From Betaproteobacteria bacterium (GTDB taxonomy: Bacteria; Pseudomonadota; Gammaproteobacteria; Burkholderiales; Casimicrobiaceae), in contig JAAFJO010000005.1 in assembly GCA_013298145.1 (NCBI GenBank), forward strand, positions 1 to 64,000: DNA of 64,000 bases, in the 5' to 3' direction. Shown piece after piece: positions 54,901-63,046 of the stretch. The notes beneath the pieces are model-generated. The model worked only from the letters and a program-made list of their open reading frames with translations, had not been told where the DNA came from and did no database searches. How positions within the stretch are numbered: position 1 is the first letter of the stretch; each line of letters starts with the position of its first letter. The position numbers and the translations under genes are program-made.

Positions 54901-55107
54901 CTCAAACATTGTCACGCTGCCGGAAACGCCATCATCGGTCACTGATTCAACGCCGGTGCCACACTGCATCACTGGCTTCGCCAGCACGTCCCCGAGCGAG
55001 GCCTCGATTGATGCAGTGGCCAGCGTTACCTTGGTCGATGGTGCGGTGAAACCGACGAGTCCGCTGAGAATAACAATGAAGACAACAACGATTCGGATGC
55101 AATTCAT
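51931..55107 (-). CDS. Secreted beta-propeller / di-haem cytochrome c peroxidase-like / DUF5648 fusion protein
   Basis: The product is 1058 residues with an N-terminal signal or anchor helix (IVVVFIVILSGLVGF). Residues about 65-510 form YncE-like propeller blades (ALSADGKRLYVANRPAHCLE, ALTFSPDGATLYVAALGSAK). Residues about 515-820 hold a di-haem cytochrome c region with CAGCH (535-539) and CNNCH (692-696), plus TLRGMAGNGPTHWRGDR, resembling MauG/cytochrome c peroxidase-like proteins. Residues about 900-1055 match DUF5648 (VVEFYIASLDQYFMTAD, GFWFKTGGSTPVCRFYG). It should be a periplasmic or outer-surface electron-transfer or sensory protein. Substrate unknown; the three-part fusion is unusual. 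Confidence 0.85.
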   Translation of the reverse strand: MNCIRIVVVFIVILSGLVGFTAPSTKVTLATASIEASLGDVLAKPVMQCGTGVESVTDDGVSGSVTMFESGPVRPIALSADGKRLYVANRPAHCLEIYAVEGDTLKLASSVAVGLEPVAVAERSADEVWVVNHLSDSVSVVRLDGTPRVLRTLQVGDEPRDIVFAGPNRQRAFITAAMRGQNRPGVTTATLTTPGIGRADVWVFDAANLDESLNGKPLTILTMFADTPRALAVSADGETVYAAPFHSGNQTTVLHRDSVLFRKPGPQSAVSAGRAPDTGLIVKYDGSAWRDEANTNWSNEVKLSLPDYDVFAIDASAPMPTLGQRVSKVGTTLFNMAAHPSNGKLYVTNTEAINEVRFEGPGTPTTSTVRGRAVQSRVSVVDLSAGQVDAVNLNPHVDFNVPEGAVVSEAISGKSLATPTALTFSPDGATLYVAALGSAKVVAIATASLSGSGYVPDAAAQISVGAGPAGLAINATGSRLFVLSHIAHQIDVVDTANKRVVYTKKLFTPDNLRSKVGRRFLYDAKASSANGTQSCAGCHTFGDMDHLAWDLGDPTGRAVPNVNAYLPGSPKTTFNFHPMKGPMTTQTLRGMAGNGPTHWRGDRTGTNRAVVRGALESLEAASFKEFNPAFVGLLGNATPLSAKEMQAFTDFALGLKMPPNPIRALDNKLNSTEAAGQAVYMNVNSITGLGSCNNCHTVNPTTGKFGSNGLMTFEGFRITENFKVPQLRNMYQKLGMFGAALTSSTNTGPQIRGFGFSNDGTADTLTTFFSDPVFNFPAPATTTRDQVIAFTLAMDSDLRPMVGQQVTLRPSSTGAELVARFSQMKAQANAGACELVVRGAIDGTAHAGLLQRDGAWQMRAGNVLIEADLLALAKEAQPLTFTCMPNGDGKRAALNGGPVAANAVVEFYIASLDQYFMTADSTQLALIEASPEAGLSRTGFWFKTGGSTPVCRFYGSPSPGPNTHFYTAQQSDCDLLRDIEARTPATQPRLNFEGYDFATTPPTNGACPANLQPIYRAYNNGHLRGIDGNHRFSADRSAIAAVVARGWVDEGVVMCAPR

Positions 55108-55332
55108 GGCGATTTCGCTTCTAGCGCTCTGTACACGGGCAGATCGAACCCATGTTAGCTTTCAAGTCTTTCGGTTCGTGTCCCGTTCGGTGCAGCGAAT
55201 CGAGCGCGCTGTAACCGCCGCCAGCGCGCCACACCCGAACGAGAGCACGGCTCAATGCCATACACAAGAGCACAGGGAAACTGCAGAGCAACAGCGCGAA
55301 CCCGCATTACGGCTGCGCGCAATGCGTTTGGC

Positions 55333-56289
55333 TCAATCCGCTTTGATGTTTCGCGATGAAATGAGCTTCTGCCAACGCGAAAACTCGCTCGCTTGGAATG
55401 CGGCGAATTGCTCTGGCGAGTTGAGAACGACTTCGAACCCTACGTCGGTGAGCTTTGCGGCGGTTTGCGGATCGCGAATCGTGGCAACGATAGCGTCATG
55501 GATGCGTTTCTTCACGTCTGCAGGCAAGCCCTTCGGCGCGGCGACGGCTTGCCATGAGTACACATTTGCGTCTTTCACGCCACTTTCTTCCAGCGTGGGC
55601 ACGTCGGGCAAGAGCGGTGAGCGCTTCGCGCTCGTGATGGCGAGCGCGCGCAGCTTTCCGGCCTTGATCTGGGGCATCGCCGTGTTGATGTTCATCCACG
55701 AGGCGTTCACTTGTCCGCCGAGCAAATCGGTCATCACCGGCCCACCACCCTTGTAAGGCACGTGAACGCCGGTGGTACCAGTTTGTTGCCAGAAGAGTTC
55801 TGCGGTTAAGTGATCGCTGCTGCCATTACCGGAGGAGCCAAAAGTCATCTTGTCTGGGTTCGCCTTTTGAAAGGCGATGACTTCGGCAAGGGATTTCTGT
55901 GGCAGCGCGGCTGGCACCACCAAGACATTTGGCGCTTGCACGACCACCGTGATTGGATCAAAGTCTTTCAGTGCGTCGTAGTTCACCTTGATCAGGTGCG
56001 GCGCGATCACGAACGGGCCAAGGGAAGAAACAAAAATCGTGTAGCCATCGGCTGGAGATCGCGCGACTTGCTGTGCGCCAATCGTTCCGGTCGCCCCGGC
56101 CTTGTTGTCAACCACGATGGCTGCGCCACCGAGCCGCGCGCCCATGCCGCCCGCGAGCGTGCGCGCGATCTGATCGGTGGAGCCGCCCGGTGGGAACGGT
56201 ACCAAAAGCGTGATCGGCTTGTCCGGCCACGCCGAGGCGGCGAAGCTGGCAATTGCTGTAAGTGCAAAAGCGGCGATGTGACGTTTCAT
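55333..56289 (-). CDS. Bug/TctC-family tripartite tricarboxylate transporter receptor protein
   Basis: The product is 318 residues from ATG 56289, with AGGAGG seven bases upstream; the frame is open much further but is antisense to other sequence there. The signal peptide (KRHIAAFALTAIASFAASA) is followed by WPDKPITLLVPFPPGGSTDQ. VVDNKAGATGTIGAQQVARS, VHVPYKGGGPVMTDLLGGQ and LPDVPTLEESG are the standard family marks. It is divergent from garD with a 174-base gap, which suggests it captures galactarate/glucarate-like acids for uptake. Confidence 0.94.
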   Translation of the reverse strand: MKRHIAAFALTAIASFAASAWPDKPITLLVPFPPGGSTDQIARTLAGGMGARLGGAAIVVDNKAGATGTIGAQQVARSPADGYTIFVSSLGPFVIAPHLIKVNYDALKDFDPITVVVQAPNVLVVPAALPQKSLAEVIAFQKANPDKMTFGSSGNGSSDHLTAELFWQQTGTTGVHVPYKGGGPVMTDLLGGQVNASWMNINTAMPQIKAGKLRALAITSAKRSPLLPDVPTLEESGVKDANVYSWQAVAAPKGLPADVKKRIHDAIVATIRDPQTAAKLTDVGFEVVLNSPEQFAAFQASEFSRWQKLISSRNIKAD

Positions 56290-56463
56290 CAAAGTCCTCC
56301 TTGGGTGCGCTGTGCGCACACGATTGTGATTACCCAGCCCGAGCGCTGTGCTGCTCAATTGATCGGGTGAATTGTGTGTAAGCATTCTCGCCAGTTGCAG
56401 GAAATCCAGTGTGCCGCGAAACGTCGAAAGTGGAACGCAGGCCGTAATCGCTATGATCGTGTG

Positions 56464-58065
56464 ATGGAAAAACGAGTTGAATCTCATCAAGCGGGTAGTT
56501 CGTCACCAACGAAGCCGTTTGTGATCGCGATGAATGCGGCGGACAACGTCGCGATTGTGGCGAACGCGGGCGGCCTGCCCGCCGGTACGACGCTCGAAAG
56601 CGGTTTGACGCTGCTAGAAGGCGTGCCCCAGGGGCACAAAGTCGCGCTCAACGATATTGCGAAAGACGCACCGATTCGGCGCTACAACGTCACCATTGGT
56701 TTCGCGAAAGAGACGATCACTCGAGGTCGCTGGGTGACAGAGCAGCTGGTTCGTATGCCCGACGCGCGCTCGCTCGACGACTTGCCGATATGCACCCAAG
56801 CCGCGCCGAATGTAGAGCCGCTCACTGGGTTCACCTTTGAAGGCTTTCGCAACCACGATGGCAGCGTGGGTACACGAAATATTTTGGCGATTACGCAAAC
56901 CGTACAGTGCGTGTCCGGCGTCACTGAATTTGCGGTGAAGCGCATACGCGACATGTTGTTACCCAAATATCCGAACGTCGATGATGTCGTGGCGTTGGAA
57001 CACAGCTACGGCTGCGGCGTCGCGATTGATGCGCCGGATGCGGTCATCCCGATCCGAACGCTCAAGAACATCAGCTTGAATCCAAATTTCGGCGGCGAGG
57101 TGATGGTGGTGAGCCTGGGTTGCGAAAAGCTACAGCCCGAGCGGCTGCTTCCACCGGGCTCTATCCCGATCCGCGATGAACGCGTGTCAAACGCGGCGGA
57201 GGCTCTGGACGTCGTTTGCTTGCAAGACGGCGCACACGTGGGCTTCATGAGCATGATTGATTCGATCATGCGGCAGGCGGAAGTCCACCTGGCGCGCTTG
57301 AACGCACGCACGCGGGAAACGATTCCGGCGAGCGAACTCGTGGTCGGTGTGCAATGCGGTGGGAGTGATGCGTTCTCTGGCGTTACCGCTAATCCGGCGG
57401 TCGGTTTCTGCACCGATTTGCTGGTGCGCGCGGGCGCAACCGTGATGTTCTCTGAGGTGACTGAAGTGCGCGATGGCATCGCACAGCTCACCGCGCGCGC
57501 AGCGACGCCCGAAGTCGCGCAGGCGATGATTCGCGAGATGGCTTGGTATGACGCCTACCTTGCGCGCGGCAGCGTGGATCGCAGCGCCAATACGACGCCA
57601 GGCAACAAAAAAGGTGGGCTCTCCAACATCGTGGAAAAAGCGATGGGCTCCATCGTGAAATCGGGTTCGATGTCGATCAACGGCGTTGTGCCCCCTGGTG
57701 AAAAGGCGACGGTCAAAGGTTTGCTTTACGCAGCGACGCCTGCTAGCGATTTCATATGCGGCACGCTTCAGCTCGCGGCCGGAATGAATCTACACATCTT
57801 TACGACTGGTCGCGGCACGCCGTACGGGCTTGCGGCTTGTCCGGTGGTGAAGGTGGCAACCCGTACCGAGCTCGCCGAGCGTTGGCACGATCTGATCGAC
57901 ATCAACGCCGGGCGGATCGCCGATGGTGATGCAACGATTGAATCACTCGGTTGGGACATGTTTCACTACCTGCTTGACGTCGCGAGCGGTCGCAAACAAA
58001 CATGGGCGGAACAGTGGAACCTGACCAATTCGCTTACGCTCTTTAATCCAGCGCCGGTGACTTAA
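56464..58065 (+). CDS. garD: Galactarate dehydratase (GarD/UxaA family)
   Basis: The product is 533 residues from ATG 56464. The N-terminal SAF domain has [20 protein letters not shown] and [19 protein letters not shown]. The catalytic part has [60 protein letters not shown] and [19 protein letters not shown], the pattern of altronate/galactarate dehydratases that hold an Fe centre. GarD converts galactarate to 5-dehydro-4-deoxyglucarate. The divergent Bug receptor probably serves uptake of the substrate. The remaining pathway genes (garL/gudD-like, aldolase) are not in the window. Confidence 0.9.
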   Translation: MEKRVESHQAGSSSPTKPFVIAMNAADNVAIVANAGGLPAGTTLESGLTLLEGVPQGHKVALNDIAKDAPIRRYNVTIGFAKETITRGRWVTEQLVRMPDARSLDDLPICTQAAPNVEPLTGFTFEGFRNHDGSVGTRNILAITQTVQCVSGVTEFAVKRIRDMLLPKYPNVDDVVALEHSYGCGVAIDAPDAVIPIRTLKNISLNPNFGGEVMVVSLGCEKLQPERLLPPGSIPIRDERVSNAAEALDVVCLQDGAHVGFMSMIDSIMRQAEVHLARLNARTRETIPASELVVGVQCGGSDAFSGVTANPAVGFCTDLLVRAGATVMFSEVTEVRDGIAQLTARAATPEVAQAMIREMAWYDAYLARGSVDRSANTTPGNKKGGLSNIVEKAMGSIVKSGSMSINGVVPPGEKATVKGLLYAATPASDFICGTLQLAAGMNLHIFTTGRGTPYGLAACPVVKVATRTELAERWHDLIDINAGRIADGDATIESLGWDMFHYLLDVASGRKQTWAEQWNLTNSLTLFNPAPVT

Positions 58066-58152
58066 ACCCAGATTTTCCATTCGGAATCGCGAGCGCTGTC
58101 GGTCGCATTGGGCGCATCGGGCGCATTTTTCGCGCCATTTTGTATCGCCCTT

Positions 58153-58215
58153 TCCCCGATACGCCCCGATACGCCCCGTTACGCCCCGATACGCCCCGAG
58201 ACACCCCGAGACGCC
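58153..58215. repeat. 10-bp tandem repeat array
   Basis: Six near-identical copies of ACGCCCCGAT follow each other in exact 10-base register from about 58153 to 58215, with CGTT, CGAG and ACACC variants. The array is in the gap between garD and the exonuclease-GIY-YIG gene. Variable-number arrays of this size expand and contract easily. Confidence 0.85.
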
Positions 58216-58285
58216 GACAAAAATGCCGCGAAACCTGCATCCCAAATCGCCTCGACATCGTTCCGCGCTCTAATGGAAATCTGGT

Positions 58286-59689
58286 TTAAAACGCCGCCGT
58301 TCCGCTGAATCGATCAGGGTAGCGCGCGAGGGTGCGCACGAGGAGCCGATACACGTCGCCATCGAACGGGAGCGGCTCCCCTCCAGTGAGGGCGCACCAG
58401 CGGTCAAACTCCAACAGATCAACGCGGTCATTCGCCACATCGCGCTCTTCGTAGATGGCGCGCCCTTCGAACGGCCACGGTGGGAACGCAAGTGCGCCAA
58501 ATGCATCCAGCACCCGTGCTCTGTGATCGGCGCCGCCCTCTGCGCCTTCGCAAACGCCATGACAGCGACCGACTTGGCGCGAAAAGCAGCGCTCGCCCTG
58601 AATTCTTGGGGAGGAGAAGCCCAGAGCGTGATCGCAAAGTTCATGCTCTTTTCCTGCGTACATCAACCACTTTCGTGCGCTCGCTTTGTCGGTAAATGGG
58701 CCAAACCGCAGGACGCTCGGCGCGCCGAGCGTTTGTACTTCCTCACTCGCGCTCATCCAACGCGGCACGTCGGAAGCTTCGTCGAGCACGAGAAAACCGA
58801 TCTTTTCCTTCCTCCGCAGCGCCACATTGTGAAGCGGCAGTTTTTCCTTCACGAGTTGTGATTCGAGCAGTAGCGCGCCGAATTCGCCCGCGGTCGGCAT
58901 CCATTCGATACGCCGTAATTCTTGCGAGAGGCGGACATCGTTCGGCGACATGTGATCGCTCGAAAAGTGAGCACGTACGCGTTCGCGAAGTGCCTTCGCT
59001 TTGCCAATGTAGATGGGCAAATCGTTGATGCCGTAAAACAAATAGACGCCCGGGGAATCGGGCAACGCATCCAGCGCATCCGGTGGCAGGTGCGCCGGAA
59101 GCGACGGCATTTTCAGAAGCGCTCTCGCGGCGGCCGCCACGCTTTGCTCGCTGTGCTCGCTACACGCATGATGCACGAACTGAGCCGTCGCGAGCGTGTC
59201 GCCGAGTGCACGATGTCGATTCTCAATCTGCAAGCGGTGTCGCGCAACGATTGCATCTAGACCGTGCCCAGATGCGCCGGGATAGAGTTTGCGTGAAAGC
59301 CGAACTGTGCACAGCACGTCGCTCGTAAATGGCTCGCCAGCGCGGCGAAATTCGTTTTTGATAAATCCGTAGTCGAAGCGGGCGTTGTGAGCGACGAAAT
59401 ACGCGCCCTCAAGCTGACCCCTGAGTTCGTCACGAAGATCGAAAAAAGTCGGCGCATCGCGCACCATACGATTCGTAATCCCGGTGAGTGCTTGGATCTC
59501 CGATGGAATCGGCACGCCCGGATTCACGAGTGATTGCCACACCCGTGGCGGATGTGCGCGTGAGAAGCGAATGATCGCAACCTCCGTCAGTCGATCTTCA
59601 AGCGGCTTGGTGCCGGTCGTTTCAACATCGATGAATGCAAAGTCGCCGAGAGCAAGCAGGGCGTCGGGAAGGTTGGCGATTTCGCGCAT
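58286..59689 (-). CDS. DnaQ-like 3'-5' exonuclease fused to GIY-YIG (Cho/UvrC-like) nuclease
   Basis: The product is 467 residues. Residues about 15-175 are a DEDDh exonuclease: FIDVETTGTKPLEDR (Exo I), VAHNARFDYGFI (Exo II) and HRALGDTLATAQF (Exo III with His and Asp). Residues about 210-290 are GIY-YIG: SPGVYLFYGINDLPIYIGKA and KALRERVRAHF. The C-terminal part has cysteines (CDHALGF, CFSRQVGRCHGVCEG) resembling the UvrC/Cho cysteine region. Such fusions occur in betaproteobacteria and are probably DNA-repair nucleases, like E. coli Cho. The UvrC proper is at 6513. Confidence 0.9.
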   Translation of the reverse strand: MREIANLPDALLALGDFAFIDVETTGTKPLEDRLTEVAIIRFSRAHPPRVWQSLVNPGVPIPSEIQALTGITNRMVRDAPTFFDLRDELRGQLEGAYFVAHNARFDYGFIKNEFRRAGEPFTSDVLCTVRLSRKLYPGASGHGLDAIVARHRLQIENRHRALGDTLATAQFVHHACSEHSEQSVAAAARALLKMPSLPAHLPPDALDALPDSPGVYLFYGINDLPIYIGKAKALRERVRAHFSSDHMSPNDVRLSQELRRIEWMPTAGEFGALLLESQLVKEKLPLHNVALRRKEKIGFLVLDEASDVPRWMSASEEVQTLGAPSVLRFGPFTDKASARKWLMYAGKEHELCDHALGFSSPRIQGERCFSRQVGRCHGVCEGAEGGADHRARVLDAFGALAFPPWPFEGRAIYEERDVANDRVDLLEFDRWCALTGGEPLPFDGDVYRLLVRTLARYPDRFSGTAAF

Positions 59690-59838
59690 AACCCATGAAT
59701 TATCGTCGGACTCGATCTGCTTGCATGCAGTCTCAAAGCGTGCACGCTTCGCACCTTATGAGCTGTGCGTCGGGATCGTGAGGTCAACAGAGGAGCAGTA
59801 TTCAGAAACAATTGCCCCGCGCCGTTTCTCCTTGTGCT

Positions 59839-60780
59839 CTACGGCTTCGGAACTAACGCCAATGCGAGTGTCACGCTGAAAAGCGCCGCGATGCTTGATG
59901 CAGCGGTGGCCGCGGTAACCATGTCTTCATTCGTACGATAACGCTGGGCGAAGATGAAGGCATTCACGCCTGTAGGAAGCGATGCGCAAACAACGGCGAC
60001 AGCCGTGTAGAGAGGCGAAAGCCCTACCGCATAGCACGCTGCGAAAACGAGCAGCGGGTGCATGAAATTCTTGATGATCGTGAACGTAAACGCGGCGCGA
60101 AGATTCTCTTTGAGCGCCATCTTCGAGAGCTGCGCCCCCATCAACACGAGCATGATCGGGCCGGCGGCTTGAGAGAGAAATCCAAGCGGTTGATCGATCC
60201 ATTGCGGGAGCGGGAGCCCCGCGAAGTTCCAAGACAGGCCGACGAGAATTGGCAAGATCACGGGATGAATCACCGATTGCTTAACCACGTGCACAATCGT
60301 ATGCCCCAGCGATTCCGTGGCCACCTCACGCTTGGCACGCCACACCTCAATCCACACGGTAGCGGTGGTAATGAGGATCAGCGAGTGCAGCGCGATAATC
60401 GATAGCTGGAGCTTTAATCCCGCATCGCCGAACGCAAGTTTCTGGATGGGCACGCCGAGCTGAACGGTGTTGGAAAACACGCCCGTGATGCCGAGCACCA
60501 CGGCCCCGGGCACGGCTTCTTTCCAGACGTTTTTTGCAAACAGCGCGATCGCAAAAAACCACACCACCGTGACTGAAAAATAGGCCGCTAACAGCTTGAA
60601 GTCGGACGTATCGAACTGTGAAGTTGCCATCGCGCGAAACAATAAGCACGGAAGAAACAGAAAAAAGACAAGGTCTGAAAGCGCCTTGATTCCCGCGCTA
60701 TCCATCACTTTCTTGCCCGCGATGAAGCCTGCAATCACAATGATTGCAGCGGGCAAAATAACTTGAAGCGTGGTTAACAC
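59839..60780 (-). CDS. AEC-family transporter (auxin efflux carrier type)
   Basis: The product is 313 residues starting at GTG 60780, with ten membrane helices in two blocks of five. The first reads LPAAIIVIAGFIAGKKVM and the cross-over region PCLLFRAMATSQF; helix 4 has VFSNTVQLGVPI and the end VCASLPTGVNAFIFAQRY, the conserved asparagine/proline kinks of AEC proteins. AEC carriers export or import organic acids such as malate. The substrate cannot be told. Confidence 0.92.
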   Translation of the reverse strand: MLTTLQVILPAAIIVIAGFIAGKKVMDSAGIKALSDLVFFLFLPCLLFRAMATSQFDTSDFKLLAAYFSVTVVWFFAIALFAKNVWKEAVPGAVVLGITGVFSNTVQLGVPIQKLAFGDAGLKLQLSIIALHSLILITTATVWIEVWRAKREVATESLGHTIVHVVKQSVIHPVILPILVGLSWNFAGLPLPQWIDQPLGFLSQAAGPIMLVLMGAQLSKMALKENLRAAFTFTIIKNFMHPLLVFAACYAVGLSPLYTAVAVVCASLPTGVNAFIFAQRYRTNEDMVTAATAASSIAALFSVTLALALVPKP

Positions 60781-60835
60781 GTGTGATCTGCGATGACTTT
60801 ACGCATGAATAGCGTGTCGCGAGGCGAGCGGTGCG

Positions 60836-62137
60836 CTAGATACCAGATTCTTCATGCGGCGGCGTGACCAAGAGTTTGTCGACGCGCTTACCGTCCATAT
60901 CGACCACCTCGAACCGATAGGCTTGAAGACTCGCATGATCTCCCACTTGCGCGATACGTCCCAATTCGGCCATGACAAATCCGCCGAGGGTTCGATAGCG
61001 TTCGTCGGCTTCGCCCGGGAACGCCGGCGCCGCCGGGAAGATTTCGCGGAAGCGATCAAGCGTTGCTGCGCCGTCGATGAGCCAACTACCGTCGGCGCGC
61101 TTGGTCGCGTCTGAGTTGGCGGGTTCGTCTTCGTCGCCCAAGTCGCCGACGATGGTTTCAAGCACATCCTTGAGCGTGACGAGCCCGAGCACTTCGCCGT
61201 GCTCATCGACGACAAACGCCATGGAGGCTTGAGTGCGCTTGAAAGTGGCGAGCACTTCAAGGACGGTGACCGTCTCAGGCACGAAATGCGCGTCTTTGCG
61301 GACCCGCTCCGGCATCAGCTTTCCACTCTTCAGTTGGTGAGCCAAAAGGTCGCCCGAATCGATCACGCCGATCACGTTCGATACATCGTCGCGCACAACG
61401 GGATACACCGTGAAGGTGCTTTCCTTCAGCAGTTCTTCAATCGCGCTTTGTTCGGCATTTACATCGATGTAGACCATGTCCGCGCGCGGCGTCATGATGC
61501 GATCGACGGTGTAGTCATCCAGGTTGAATACCCGCTGCACTATTTTGGATTCATCGGCTTCAAACACGCCCGCGTTCGCACCTTGTCGAATGAGGCCCTT
61601 GATGTCTTCCTCAGTGACTTGAGCGTCGTCTATTTCAGGCTTGCCAAACGGGCGAAGCAAGAAATCGGTACTGGTCGAAAGCAGCTTCACCACCGGCGAG
61701 GCAATTTTTTCAACGAGTTTCATGGGCCGCGACACTACTTTCGCGATCCGCTCTGGATAGAGAATTCCGATTCTTTTTGGCACCAATTCACCAAAAATGA
61801 TCGAAACGATGCTGATACCCAGCAGAACAATCGCGACGGATGTTTCTTTCGCATACGGTGCGATCAACGTGAATTGCTCAAGCCAGCTTTGCAACGGCCC
61901 GCTGAACGTGCTGTCGCCGTAAGCGCCTTGCGCGAGCGTGATGAGCGAGATACCCACCTGTACGGTGGATAGCAGCCGCGTCGATTGGAATTGGAGTTGC
62001 AGCGCTGTGGCGGCGCCCCGATCACCGGCGGCGGCCGCTTGCTCAAGACGAACTTTTTTTGCGGAAACCAGAGCGATCTCGCTCATGGCAAATAGGCCAT
62101 TCAGGAGAATGAGCCCGAGAAGTATGAGTACGTCCAA
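60836..62137 (-). CDS. CorC/HlyC-type membrane protein (DUF21, CBS pair, CorC_HlyC domain)
   Basis: The product is 433 residues starting at a TTG at 62137, the only start before the first helix. The DUF21 region has four helices (LILLGLILLNGLFAMSEIAL, VGISLITLAQGAYGDSTF). A CBS pair follows (about 205-325; TPRADMVYIDVNAEQSAIEEL, ATFKRTQASMAFVVDEHGEV). The C-terminal CorC_HlyC domain (YRTLGGFVMAELGRIAQVGD) is complete. Homologues (CorC/YfjD/CNNM) affect magnesium and cobalt homeostasis. No ribosome site is clear, so the start is less certain than the family. Confidence 0.93.
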   Translation of the reverse strand: MDVLILLGLILLNGLFAMSEIALVSAKKVRLEQAAAAGDRGAATALQLQFQSTRLLSTVQVGISLITLAQGAYGDSTFSGPLQSWLEQFTLIAPYAKETSVAIVLLGISIVSIIFGELVPKRIGILYPERIAKVVSRPMKLVEKIASPVVKLLSTSTDFLLRPFGKPEIDDAQVTEEDIKGLIRQGANAGVFEADESKIVQRVFNLDDYTVDRIMTPRADMVYIDVNAEQSAIEELLKESTFTVYPVVRDDVSNVIGVIDSGDLLAHQLKSGKLMPERVRKDAHFVPETVTVLEVLATFKRTQASMAFVVDEHGEVLGLVTLKDVLETIVGDLGDEDEPANSDATKRADGSWLIDGAATLDRFREIFPAAPAFPGEADERYRTLGGFVMAELGRIAQVGDHASLQAYRFEVVDMDGKRVDKLLVTPPHEESGI

Positions 62138-62268
62138 AGCGGTACGTCGGTAAACACAGAGAAGCTAGTTTATCTTAGGGCGGTCTACTGCGATGGCAAA
62201 AGCATTCAAGCGTAGCTCAAATAGCTTTGGGGCTATCAGCCCAAAAAGCAGGCTAAAGAAAACACGTA

Positions 62269-62300
62269 AAACCCGATAAAACCTAGGCTTTATCGGGTTT
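62269..62300. terminator. Bidirectional rho-independent terminator
   Basis: AAACCCGATAAA (62269-62280) pairs perfectly with TTTATCGGGTTT (62289-62300) around an 8-base loop. It follows the minus-strand small secreted protein gene by 21 bases and is flanked by A/T tracts, so it is its likely terminator. Confidence 0.8.
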
Positions 62301-62320
62301 AAGTCAAAAAAGTTGCTTTT

Positions 62321-62683
62321 CTAGCGTGGCCCAACGGGACCAGCACCAGGGATTCGACCCGGCACCCGAGTGCCGCAGCGCTCGACTTCGTTCATGAGCG
62401 CGCCATTACGAATGCCGCCGCCTGGGACTGGGCCGACGCCTGGGATCGGCTTGATGCCATTGCCACAGTAGTCGTCCATTAGCGCTGCGTTTCCTGCGAA
62501 GCCGCCAGCTTGCACAGCACCGGGGTTGGCCTTTGGGCCGCCATATTTTTTCAGGTTCTCAATGTGATGCGCCTGCGCTGCAGCGGCGTTCAAAGTTGCG
62601 GTTTGGGCAGCGATTTGTGGCGCAGCCGACGCATGAAATGCGACCGCTGAGACCAATGCGGCGAGGAGGAGGGAAGTTTTCAT
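62321..62683 (-). CDS. Small secreted Gly/Pro-rich protein
   Basis: The product is 120 residues; ATG 62683 has AAGGAAA seven bases upstream. The signal peptide is clear (LLLAALVSAVAFHASAAP, cleavage near ASA-AP). The mature protein is rich in alanine, glycine and proline, with two cysteines (DDYCGNGIKP and VERCGTRVPG) and a PGVGPVPGGGI-type stretch. I do not recognise the family. It should be periplasmic or secreted. It is followed by the terminator at 62269. Confidence 0.75.
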   Translation of the reverse strand: MKTSLLLAALVSAVAFHASAAPQIAAQTATLNAAAAQAHHIENLKKYGGPKANPGAVQAGGFAGNAALMDDYCGNGIKPIPGVGPVPGGGIRNGALMNEVERCGTRVPGRIPGAGPVGPR

Positions 62684-62773
62684 TTGGATTTCCTTTCAAG
62701 AGAGATGTGAATGATTCACATTGATTAAGTCGAAAGGAAAGCCGGTGCGGTTCAATGCGCAGTGAAAATGTCG

Positions 62774-63046
62774 CTACATCCGGTCTTCACGTTGTTTGGC
62801 CAAGCGATACATGATCGCGCCGCACGCCATGCAAAGCACATCGAAGAGAACGCTGAAAACGCGTGCGAAAGAGCGCATCGTATTCGCGTCTGGCGGCGCG
62901 AAAAAAAGTAGAAGGAGATGAATCAACGGAAGGCCGATCAGCAAAATCGCCGCAGCGTAGCCAAACTTCGGTTCTTTTTTCCAGAAATAAAGCGCCACGC
63001 TTGCGAGCGTTGCGAAGAGCCCGAGATTCAGCGCGATGTCAAACAT
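62774..63046 (-). CDS. Small membrane protein with three helices
   Basis: The product is 90 residues. Three hydrophobic stretches are visible: IALNLGLFATLASVALYFW, FGYAAAILLIGLPLIHLLLL and VFSVLFDVLCMACGAIMYRL, with basic residues on the cytoplasmic side. No family is recognised. Its start overlaps the 3' end of the upstream GNAT gene by 19 bases, indicating coupled translation. Confidence 0.7.
   Translation of the reverse strand: MFDIALNLGLFATLASVALYFWKKEPKFGYAAAILLIGLPLIHLLLLFFAPPDANTMRSFARVFSVLFDVLCMACGAIMYRLAKQREDRM

Noticed and set aside
57943..58245. Minus-strand frame reading through the decamer array with Gly-rich repeats (GAYRG)
   Set aside because: The apparent protein repeats come from the 10-bp DNA repeat and there is no ribosome site or domain.
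61199..61972. Plus-strand frame of 257 codons antisense to the CorC-like gene
   Set aside because: It is a shadow of a well-supported gene with DUF21, CBS and CorC domains.
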